In this document: positions 50,301-61,600 of the stretch, piece after piece
How the letters are laid out: every line of letters starts with the position of its first letter
Position numbering within the stretch: position 1 is the first letter of the stretch
Source: Tetragonia tetragonoides
Lineage: Eukaryota > Streptophyta > Magnoliopsida > Caryophyllales > Aizoaceae
Length of the DNA: 64,000 bases
Direction of reading: 5' to 3'
NCBI GenBank assembly: GCA_038025085.1
Contig: CM076141.1
Coordinates: 25,606,501 to 25,670,500 of the forward strand
The notes under the pieces: model-generated
Seen by the model: the letters and a program-made list of their open reading frames with translations, nothing else
The model's database searches: none
Told to the model about the DNA's origin: nothing
Made by a program: the position numbers and the translations under genes

Positions 50301-52788
50301 CCTAGGAGGTTTACAGTTACAAACAAGCTTCAACTGATGATTTTGAATGCATTTACGCGTTTTAAAAGCTCATACGAGTAGGGTGAAAGAGATTTGAGTT
50401 CTTCTGTGTTGTATATTAAGAGAAAGCATCCAAATACATTGTTTGCATTCATTTGAGTGTGAAACTACACATAGGATGTTTACAGTTACAAACAAGCTTC
50501 AACTCATGCTTTTGAATGCATTTACGCGTTTTAATAGCTCATACGAGTAGGATGAAAGAGATTTGAGTTCTTTTTTGTTGTATATTAAGAGAAAGCATCC
50601 AAAAACTTTGTTTGCATTCATTTGAGTGTGAAACTACACCTAGGAAGTTTACAAGTACAAACAAGCTTCAACTCAAGCTTTTGAATGTATTTACGCGTTT
50701 TAAAAGCTCATACGAGTAGGGTGAAAGAGATTTGAGTTCTTTTGTGTTGTATATTAAGAGAAAGCATCCAAATACTTTGTTTGCATTCATTTGAATGTGT
50801 GAAACTACACCTAGGATGTTTACAAGTACAAACAAGCTTCAACTCAAGCTGTTGAATGAATTTACGCGATTTAACAGCTCTTACGACTAGGGTGAAAGAG
50901 ATTTGAGATCTTTTGTGTTGTATATTAAGAGAAAGCATCCAAATACTTTGTTTGCATTCATTTGAGTGTGAAACTACACCTAGGAGGTTTACAGTTACAA
51001 ACAAGCTTCAACTCAAGCTTTTGAATGCATTTACGCGTTTTAAAATCTCATACAAGTAGGGTGAAAGAGATTTGAGTTCTTTTGTGTTGTATTTTAAGAG
51101 AAAGCATCCAAATACGTTGTTTGCATTCATTTGAGTGTGAAACTACACCTAGGTTGTTTACAGTTACAAAGAAGCTTCAACTCATGCTTTTGAATGCATT
51201 TACGCGTTTTAAAAGCTCATACGAGTAGGGTGAAAGAGATTTGAGTTCTTTTGTGTTGTATATTAAGAGAAAGCATCCAAATACGGTGTTTGCACTCATT
51301 TGAGTGTGAAACTACACCTAGGATGTTTACAGTTAGAAACAAGCTTCAACTCAAGCTTTTGAATGCATTTACGCGTTTTAAAAGCTCATACGAGTACGGT
51401 GAAAGAGATTTGAGTTCTTTTGTGTTGTATAATAAGAGAAAGCATCCAAATACGTTGTTTGCATTCATTTGAGTGTGAAACTACACCTAGGATGTTTACA
51501 GTTACAAACAAGCTTCAACTCATGCTTTTGAATGCATTTACGCGTTTTAACAGCTCTTACGACTAGGGTGTTGGAAATTGAGTTCTTTTGTGTTGTATAT
51601 TAAGAGAAAGCATCCAAATACTTTGTTTGCATTCATTTGAATGTGTGAAACTAGACCTAGGATGTTTACAAGTACAAACAAGCTTCAACTCAAGCTGTTG
51701 AATGAATTTACGCGTTTTAACAGCTCTTACGACTAGGGTGAAAGAGATTTGAGTTCTTTTGTGTTGTATATTAAGAGAAAGCATCCAAATACTTTGTTTG
51801 CATTCATTTGAGTGTGAAACTACAGCTGGGATGTTTACAAGTACAAACAAGCTTCAACTCAAGCTTTTGAATGTATTTACGCGTTTTAACAGCTCTTACG
51901 ACTAGGGTGATAGAAATTGAGTTCTTTTGTGTTGTATATTAAGAGAAAGCATCCAAATACTTTGTTTGCATTCATTTGAGTGTGAAACTACACCTAGGAT
52001 GTTTACAGTTACAAACAAGCTTCAACTCTTCTTTTGAATGCATTTACGCGTTTTAAAAGCTCATACGAGTAGGGTGAAAGAGATTTGAGTTCTTTTGTGT
52101 TGTATATTAAGAGAAAGCATCCAAATACTTTGTTTGCATTCATTTGAGTGTGAAACTACACCTTGGATGTTTACAAGTACAAACAAGCTTCAACTCAAGC
52201 TTTTGAATGTATTTACGCGTTTTAACAGCTCTTACGACAAGGGTGATCGAAATTGAGTTCTTTTGTGTTGTATATTAAGAGAAAGCATCCAAATACTTTG
52301 TTTGCATTCATTTGAGTGTGAAACTACACCTAGGATGTTTACAAGTACAAACAAGCTTCGACTCAAGCTTTTGAATGTATTTTCGCGTTTTAAAAGCTCA
52401 TACGAGTAGGGTGAAAGAGATTTGAGTTCTTTTGTGTTGTATATTAAGAGAAAGCATCCAAATACTTTGTTTGCATTCATTTGAGTGTGAAACTACACCT
52501 AGGATGTTTACAACTACAAACAAGCTTCAACTCAAGCTTTTGAATGTATTTACGCGTTTTAACAGCTCTTACGACAAGGGTGATAGAAATTGAGTTCTTT
52601 TGTGTTGTATATTAAGAGAAAGCATCCAAACACTTTGTTTGCATTCATTTGAGTGTGAAACTACACCTAGGATATTTACAGTTACAAAGAAGCTTCAACT
52701 CAAGCTTTTGAATGCATTTACGCGTTTTAAAAGCTCATACGACTAGGGTGAAAGAGATTTGAGTTCTTTTGTGTTGTATATTAAGAGA
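47338..52788 (+). repeat. 16-monomer higher-order repeat, 2,703 bp, two near-identical copies
   Basis: Copy 1 spans 47,338-50,040 and copy 2 spans 50,041-52,743, with matching sequence continuing to about 52,788. Every landmark I compared keeps a 2,703-bp offset: the two 171-bp monomers, GAGATCTTTTG, AAAATCTCATACAAG, GAAGCTTC, TACGGTGTTTGCACTC, GGGTGTTGGAAATTG, ACAGCTGGGATG, CAACTCTTCTTTTG, GGGTGATCGAAATTG, CACTTTG and GATGATTTTG. The only difference I found is AAAACCTCATACG near 49,689 against AAAAGCTCATACG in copy 2. 2,703 bp is 16 x 169 minus one. This is the cleanest long duplication in the window. Its near-identity means either very recent unequal exchange or an assembly duplication. Confidence 0.93.
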
Positions 52789-54525
52789 AAACATCCAAAT
52801 ACTTTGTTTGCATTCATTTGAGTGTGAAACTACACCTAGGAGGTTTACAGTTACAAACAAGCTTCAACTGATGATTTTGAATGCATTTACGCGTTTTAAA
52901 AGCTCATACGAGTAGGGTGAAAGAGATTTGAGTTCTTTTGTGTTGTATATTAAGAGAAAGCATCCAAATACTTTGTTTGCATTCATTTGAGTGTGAAACT
53001 ACACCTAGGATGTTTACAAGTACAAACAAGCTTCAACTCAAGCTTTTGAATGTATTTACGCGTTTTAAAAGCTCATACGAGTAGGGTGAAAGAGATTTGA
53101 GTTCTTTTGTGTTGTATATTAAGAGAAAGCATCCAAATACGTTGTTTGCATTCATTTGAGTGTGAAACTACACCTAGGATGTTTACAGTTACAAACAAGC
53201 TTCAGCTCAAGCTTTTGAATGCATTTACGCGTTTTAAAAGCTCATACGAGTAAGGTGAAAGAGATTTGAGTTCTTTTGTGTTATATATTAAGAGAAAGCA
53301 TCCAAATACGTTGTTTGCATTCATTTGAGTGTGAAACTACACATAGGATGTTTACAGTTACAAACAAGCTTCAACTCATGCTTTTGAATGCATTTACGCG
53401 TTTTAAAAGCTCATACGATTAGGATGAAAGAGATTTGAGTTCTTTTGTGTTGTATATTAAGAGAAAGCATCGAAATACTTTGTTTGCATTCATTTGATTG
53501 TGAAACTATACCTACGATGTTTACAAGTACAAACAAGCTTCAACTCAAGCTTTTTAATGTATTTACGCATTTTAACAGCTCTTACGACTAGGGTGATAGA
53601 AATTGAGTTCTTTTGTGTTGTATATTAAGAGAAAGCATCCAAATACTTTGTTTGCATTCATTTGAGTGTGAAACTACACCTAGGATGTTTACAAGTACAA
53701 ACAAGCTTCAACTCAAGCTTTTGAATGTATTTACGCGTTTTAACAGCTTATACGACTAGGGTGATGGAAATTGAGTTCTTTTGTGTTGTATATTAAGAGA
53801 AAGCATCCAAATACTTTGTTTGCATTCATTTGAGTGTGAAACTACACCTAGGATGTTTACAGTTACAAAGAAGCTTCAACTCAAGCTTTTGAATGCATTT
53901 ACGCGTTTTAAAAGCTCATACGAGTAGGGTGAAAGAGATTTGAGTTCTTTTGTGTTGTATATTAAGAGAAAGCATCCAAATACTTTGTTTGGATTCATTT
54001 GAGTGTGAAACTACACCTAGGATGTTTACAAGTACAAACAAGCTTCAACTCAAGCTTTTGAATGTATTTAAGCGTTTTAACAGCTCTTACGACTAGGGTG
54101 AAAGAGATTTGACATCTTTTGTGTTCTATATTAAGAGAAAACATCCAAATACTTTGTTTGCATTCATTTGAGTGTGAAACTACACCTAGGAGGTTTACAG
54201 TTACAAACAAGCTTCAACTGATGATTTTGAATGCATTTACGCGTTTTAAAAGCTCATACGAGTAGGGTGAAAGAGATTTGAGTTCTTCTGTGTTGTATAT
54301 TAAGAGAAAGCATCCAAATACGTTGTTTGCATTCATTTGAGTGTGAAACTACACATAGGATGTTTACAGTTACAAACAAGCTTCAACTCATGCTTTTGAA
54401 TGCATTTACGCGTTTTAATAGCTCATACGAGTAGGATGAAAGAGATTTGAGTTCTTTTTTGTTGTATATTAAGAGAAAGCATCCAAAAACTTTGTTTGCA
54501 TTCATTTGAGTGTGAAACTACACCT
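52775..54525 (+). repeat. 1.75-kb satellite block copied 5,070 bp downstream
   Basis: This ordered run of variants matches 57,845-59,595 at an offset of 5,070 bp (30 x 169): GAAAACATCC, GATGATTTTG, the GTGTTATATATTAAG monomer (near 53,282 and 58,352), TTTGATTGTGAAACTATACC, TTTTTAATGTATTTACGC, TTTGGATTC, GACATCTTTTG and CATCCAAAAACTTTG. The two copies separate where this one reads CCTAGGAAGTTTAC and the other CCTACGTTGTTTAC. The first 1.1 kb also matches about 46,200-47,330, so part of the block is present three times in the window. Confidence 0.8.
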
Positions 54526-57500
54526 AGGAAGTTTACAAGTACAAACAAGCTTCAACTCAAGCTTTTGAATGTATTTACGCGTTTTAAAAGCTCATACGAG
54601 TAGGGTGAAAGAGATTTGAGTTCTTTTGTGTTGTATATTAAGAGAAAGCATCCAAATACTTTGTTTGCATTCATTTGAATGTGTGAAACTACACCTAGGA
54701 TGTTTACAAGTACAAACAAGCTTCAACTCAAGCTGTTGAATGAATTTACGCGTTTTAACAGCTCTTACGACTAGGGTGAAAGAGATTTGAGATCTTTTGT
54801 GTTGTATATTAAGAGAAAGCATCCAAATACTTTGTTTGCATTCATTTGAGTGTGAAACTACACCTAGGAGGTTTACAGTTACAAACAAGCTTCAACTCAA
54901 GCTTTTGAATGCATTTACGCGTTTTAAAATCTCATACAAGTAGGGTGAAAGAGATTTGAGTTCTTTTGTGTTGTATATTAAGAGAAAGCATCCAAATACG
55001 TTGTTTGCATTCATTTGAGTGTGAAACTACACCTAGGTTGTTTACAGTTACAAACAAGCTTCAACTCATGCTTTTGAATGCATTTACGCGTTTTAAAAGC
55101 TCATACGAGTAGGGTGAAAGAGATTTGAGTTCTTTTGTGTTGTATATTAAGAGAAAGCATCCAAATACGGTGTTTGCACTCATTTGAGTGTGAAACTACA
55201 CCTAGGATGTTTACAGTTAGAAACAAGCTTCAACTCAAGCTTTTGAATGCATTTACGCGTTTTAAAAGCTCATACGAGTACGGTGAAAGAGATTTGAGTT
55301 CTTTTGTGTTGTATAATAAGAGAAAGCATCCAAATACGTTGTTTGCATTCATTTGAGTGTGAAACTACACCTAGGATGTTTTCAGTTACAAACAAGCTTC
55401 AACTCAAGCTTTTGAATGCATTTACGCGTTTTAAAAGCTCATACGAGTAGAGTGAAAGAGATTTGAGTTCTTTTGTGTTGTATATTAAGATAAAGCATCC
55501 AAATACTTTGTTTGCATTCATTTGAGTGTGAAGGCAGACCTAGGATGTTTACAGTTACAAACAAGCTTGAACTCAAGCTTTTGAATGCATTTACGCGTTT
55601 TAAAAGCTCATACGAGTAGGGTGAAAGAGATTTGAGTTCTTTTGTGTAGTATATTAACAGAAATCATCCAAATACTTTGTTTGCATTCATTTGAGTGTGA
55701 AATTATACCTAGGATGTTTACAGTTACAAACAAGCTTCAACTCAAGCTTTTGAATGCATTTACGCGTTTTAAAAGCTCATACGAGTAGGGTGAAAGAGAT
55801 TTGAGTTCTTTTGTGTTGTATATTCAGAGAAAGCATCCAAATACTTTGTTTGCATTCATTTGAGTGTGAAATTATACCTAGGATGTTTACAGTTACAAAC
55901 AAGTTTCAACTCAAGCTTTTGAATGCATTTACGCGTTTTAAAAGCTCATACGAGTAGGGTGAAAGAGATTTGAGTTCTTTTGTGTTGTATATTAAGAGAA
56001 AGCATCCAAATACTTTGTTTGCATTCATTTGAGTGTGAAACTACACCTAGGATGTTTACAACTACAAACAAGCTTCAACTCATGCTTTTGAATGCATTTA
56101 CGCGTTTTAACAGCTCTTACGACTAGGGTGTTGGAAATTGAGTTCTTTTGTGTTGTATATTAAGAGAAAGCATCCAAATACTTTGTTTGCATTCATTTGA
56201 ATGTGTGAAACTAGACCTAGGATGTTTACAAGTACAAACAAGCTTCAACTCAAGCTGTTGAATGAATTTACGCGTTTTAACAGCTCTTACGACTAGGGTG
56301 AAAGAGATTTGAGTTCTTTTGTGTTGTATATTAAGAGAAAGCATCCAAATACTTTGTTTGCATTCATTTGAATGTGTGAAACTACACCTAGGATGTTTAC
56401 AAGTACAAACAAGCTTCAACTCAAGCTGTTGAATGAATTTACGCGATTTAACAGCTCTTACGACTAGGGTGAAAGAGATTTGAGATCTTTTGTGTTGTAT
56501 ATTAAGAGAAAGCATCCAAATACTTTGTTTGCATTCATTTGAGTGTGAAACTACACCTAGGAGGTTTACAGTTACAAACAAGCTTCAACTCAAGCTTTTG
56601 AATGCATTTACGCGTTTTAAAATCTCATACAAGTAGGGTGAAAGAGATTTGAGTTCTTTTGTGTTGTATTTTAAGAGAAAGCATCCAAATACGTTGTTTG
56701 CATTCATTTGAGTGTGAAACTACACCTAGGTTGTTTACAGTTACAAAGAAGCTTCAACTCATGCTTTTGAATGCATTTACGCGTTTTAAAAGCTCATACG
56801 AGTAGGGTGAAAGAGATTTGAGTTCTTTTGTGTTGTATATTAAGAGAAAGCATCCAAATACTTTGTTTGCATTCATTTGAGTGTGAAACTACACCTAGGA
56901 TGTTTACAGTTACAAACAAGCTTCAACTCTTCTTTTGAATGCATTTACGCGTTTTAAAAGCTCATACGAGTAGGGTGAAAGAGATTTGAGTTCTTTTGTG
57001 TTGTATATTAAGAGAAAGCATCCAAATACTTTGTTTGCATTCATTTGAGTGTGAAACTACACCTTGGATGTTTACAAGTACAAACAAGCTTCAACTCAAG
57101 CTTTTGAATGTATTTACGCGTTTTAACAGCTCTTACGACAAGGGTGATCGAAATTGTGTTCTTTTGTGTTGTATATTAAGAGAAAGCATCCAAATACTTT
57201 GTTTGCATTCATTTGAGTGTGAAACTACACCTAGGATGTTTACAAGTACAAACAAGCTTCGACTCAAGCTTTTGAATGTATTTTCGCGTTTTAAAAGCTC
57301 ATACGAGTAGGGTGAAAGAGATTTGAGTTCTTTTGTGTTGTATATTAAGAGAAAGCATCCAAATACTTTGTTTGCATTCATTTGAGTGTGAAACTACACC
57401 TAGGATGTTTACAAGTACAAACAAGCTTCAACTCAAGCTGTTGAATGTATTTACGCGTTTCAACAGCTCTTACGACAAGGGTGATAGAAATTGAGTTCTT

Positions 57501-58664
57501 TTGTGTTGTATATTAAGAGAAAGCATCCAAACACTTTGTTTGCATTCATTTGAGTGTGAAACTACACCTAGGATATTTACAGTTACAAAGAAGCTTCAAC
57601 TCAAGCTTTTGAATGCATTTACGCGTTTTAAAAGCTCATACGACTAGGGTGAAAGAGATTTGAGTTCTTTTGTGTTGTATATTAAGAGAAAGCATCCAAA
57701 TACTTTGTTTGCATTCATTTGAGTGTGAACCTACACCTAGGATGTTTAAAAGTACAAACAAGCTTCAACTCAAGCTTTTGAATGTATTTAAGCGTTTTAA
57801 CAGCTCTTACGACTAGAGTGAAAGAGATTTGACATCTTTTGTGTTGTATATTAAGAGAAAACATCCAAATACTTTGTTTGCATTCATTTGAGTGTGAAAC
57901 TACACCTAGGAGGTTTACAGTTACAAACAAGCTTCAACTGATGATTTTGAATGCATTTACGCGTTTTAAAAGCTCATACGAGTAGGGTGAAAGAGATTTG
58001 AGTTCTTTTGTGTTGTATATTAAGAGAAAGCATCCAAATACTTTGTTTGCATTCATTTGAGTGTGAAACTACACCTAGGATGTTTACAAGTACAAACAAG
58101 CTTCAACTCAAGCTTTTGAATGTATTTACGCGTTTTAAAAGCTCATACGAGTAGGGTGAAAGAGATTTGAGTTCTTTTGTGTTGTATATTAAGAGAAAGC
58201 ATCCAAATACGTTGTTTGCATTCATTTGAGTGTGAAACTACACCTAGGATGTTTACAGTTACAAACAAGCTTCAACTCAAGCTTTTGAATGCATTTACGC
58301 GTTTTAAAAGCTCATACGAGTAAGGTGAAAGAGATTTGAGTTCTTTTGTGTTATATATTAAGAGAAAGCATCCAAATACGTTGTTTGCATTCATTTGAGT
58401 GTGAAACTACACATAGGATGTTTACAGTTACAAACAAGCTTCAACTCATGCTTTTGAATGCATTTACGCGTTTTAAAAGCTCATACGATTAGGATGAAAG
58501 AGATTTGAGTTCTTTTGTGTTGTATATTAAGAGAAAGCATCCAAATACTTTGTTTGCATTCATTTGATTGTGAAACTATACCTACGATGTTTACAAGTAC
58601 AAACAAGCTTCAACTCAAGCTTTTTAATGTATTTACGCATTTTAACAGCTCTTACGACTAGGGT

Positions 58665-61600
58665 GATAGAAATTGAGTTCTTTTGTGTTGTATATTAAGA
58701 GAAAGCATCCAAATACTTTGTTTGCATTCATTTGAGTGTGAAACTACACCTAGGATGTTTACAAGTACAAACAAGTTTCAACTCAAGCTTTTGAATGTAT
58801 TTACGCGTTTTAACAGCTCATACGACTAGGGTGTTGGAAATTGAGTTCTTTTGTGTTGTATATTAAGAGAAAGCATCCAAATACTTTGTTTGCATTCATT
58901 TGAGTGTGAAACTACACCTAGGATGTTTACAGTTACAAAGAAGCTTCAACTCAAGCTTTTGAATGCATTTACGCGTTTTAAAAGCTCATACGAGTAGGGT
59001 GAAAGAGATTTGAGTTCTTTTGTGTTGTATATTAAGAGAAAGCATCCAAATACTTTGTTTGGATTCATTTGAGTGTGAAACTACACCTAGGATGTTTACA
59101 AGTACAAACAAGCTTCAACTCAAGCTTTTGAATGTATTTAAGCGTTTTAACAGCTCTTACGACTAGGGTGAAAGAGATTTGACATCTTTTGTGTTGTATA
59201 TTAAGAGAAAACATCCAAATACTTTGTTTGCATTCATTTGAGTGTGAAACTACACCTAAGAGGTTTACAGTTACAAACAAGCTTCAACTGATGATTTTGA
59301 ATGCATTTACGCGTTTTAAAAGCTCATACGAGTAGGGTGAAAGAGATTTGAGTTCTTCTGTGTTGTATATTAAGAGAAAGCATCCAAATACGTTGTTTGC
59401 ATTCATTTGAGTGTGAAACTACACATAGGATGTTTACAGTTACAAACAAGCTTCAACTCATGCTTTTGAATGCATTTACGCGTTTTAATAGCTCATACGA
59501 GTAGGATGAAAGAGATTTGAGTTCTTTTTTGTTGTATATTAAGAGAAAGCATCCAAAAACTTTGTTTGCATTCATTTGAGTGTGAAACTACACCTACGTT
59601 GTTTACAAGTACAAACAAGCTTCAACTCAAGCTTTTTATTGTATTTACGCATTTTAATAGCTCCTACGACTAGGGTGATAGAAATTGAGTTCTTTTGTGT
59701 TGTATATTAAGAGAAAGCATCCAAATACTTTGTTTGCATTCATTAGAGTGTGAAACTACACCTAGGATGTTTACAAGTACAAACAAGCTTCAACTCAAGC
59801 TTTTGAATGTATTTACGCGTTTTAACAGCTTATACGACTAGGGTGATGGAAATTGAGTTCTTTTGTGTTGTATATTAAGAGAAAGCATCCAAATACTTTG
59901 TTTGCATTCATTTGAGTGTGAAAATACACCTAGGATGTTTAAAAGTACAAACAAGCTTCAACTCAAGCTTTTGAATGTATTTAAGCGTTTTAACAGCTCT
60001 TACGACTAGGGTGATAGAAATTGAGTTCTTTTGTGTTGTATATTAAGAGAAAGCATCCAAACACTTTGTTTGCATTCATTTGAGTGTGAAACTACACCTA
60101 GGATGTTTACAGTTACAAAGAAGCTTCAACTCAAGCTTTTGAATGCATTTACGCATTTTAAAAGCTCATACGAGTAGGGTGAATGAGATTTGAGTTCTTT
60201 TGTGTTGTATATTAAGAGAAAGCATCCAAATACGTTGTTTCATTCATTTGAGTGTGAAACTACACCTAGGATGTTTACAGTTACAAACAAGCTTCAACTC
60301 ATGCTTTTGAATGCATTTACGCGTTTTAAAAGCTCATACGAGTAGGATGAAAGAGATTTGAGTTCTTTTGTGTTGTATATTAAGAGAAAGCATCCAATTA
60401 CTTTGTTTGCATTCATTTGAGTGTGAAACTAACCTAGGATGTTTACAAGTACAAACAAGCTTCAACTCAAGCTTTTGAATGTATTTACGCGTTTAAACAG
60501 CTCTTACGACTAGGGTGATAGAAATTGAGTTCTTTTGTGTTGTATATTAAGAGAAAGCATCCAAATACTTTGTTTGCATTCATTTGAGTGTGAAACTACA
60601 CCTAGGATGTTTACAAGTACAGACAAGCTTCAACTCAAGCTTTTGAATGTATTTTCGCGTTTTAAAAGCTCATACGAGGAGGGTGAAAGAGATTTGACTT
60701 CTTTTGTGTTGTATATTAAGAGAAAGCATCCAAATACGTTGTTTGCATTCATTTGAGTGTGAAACTACACCTAGGATGTTTACAGTTACAAACAAGCTTC
60801 AACTCATGCTTTTGAATGCATTTAAGCGTTTTAAAAGCTCATACGAGTAGGATGAAAGAGATTTGAGTTCTTTTGTGTTGTATATAAAGAGAAAGCATCC
60901 AAATACTTTGTTTGCATTCATTTGAGTGTGAAACTACACCTAGGATGTTTACAAGTACAAACAAGCTTCAACTTAACCTTTTGAATGTATTTACGCGTTT
61001 TAACAGCTCTTACGACTAGGGTGATAGAAATTGAGTTCTTTTGTGTTGTATATTAAGAGAAAGCATCCAAATACTTTGTTTGCATTCATTTGAGTGTGAA
61101 ACTACACCTAGGATGTTTACAAGTACAAACAAGCTTCAACTCAAGCTTTTGAATGTATTTACGCGTTTTAACAGCTCTTACGACTAGGGTGATAGAAATT
61201 GAGTTCTTTTGTGTTGTATATTAAGAGAAAGCATCCAAATACTTTGCTTGCATTCATTTGAGTGTGAAACTACACCTAGGATGTTTACAGTTACAAACAA
61301 GCTTCAACTCATGCTTTTGAATGCATTTACGCGTTTTAACAGCTCTTACGACTAGGGTGTTGGAAATTGAGATCTTTTGTGTTGTATATTAAGAGAAAGC
61401 ATCCAAATACTTTGTTTGCATTCATTTGAGTGTGAAACTACACCTAGGATGTTTAAAAGTACAAACAAGCTTCAACTCAAGCTTTTGAATGTATTTAAGC
61501 GTTTTAACAGCTCTTACGACTAGGGTGATAGAAATTGAGTTCTTTTGTGTTGAATATTAAGAGAAAGCATCCAAACACTTTGTTTGCATTCATTTGAGTG

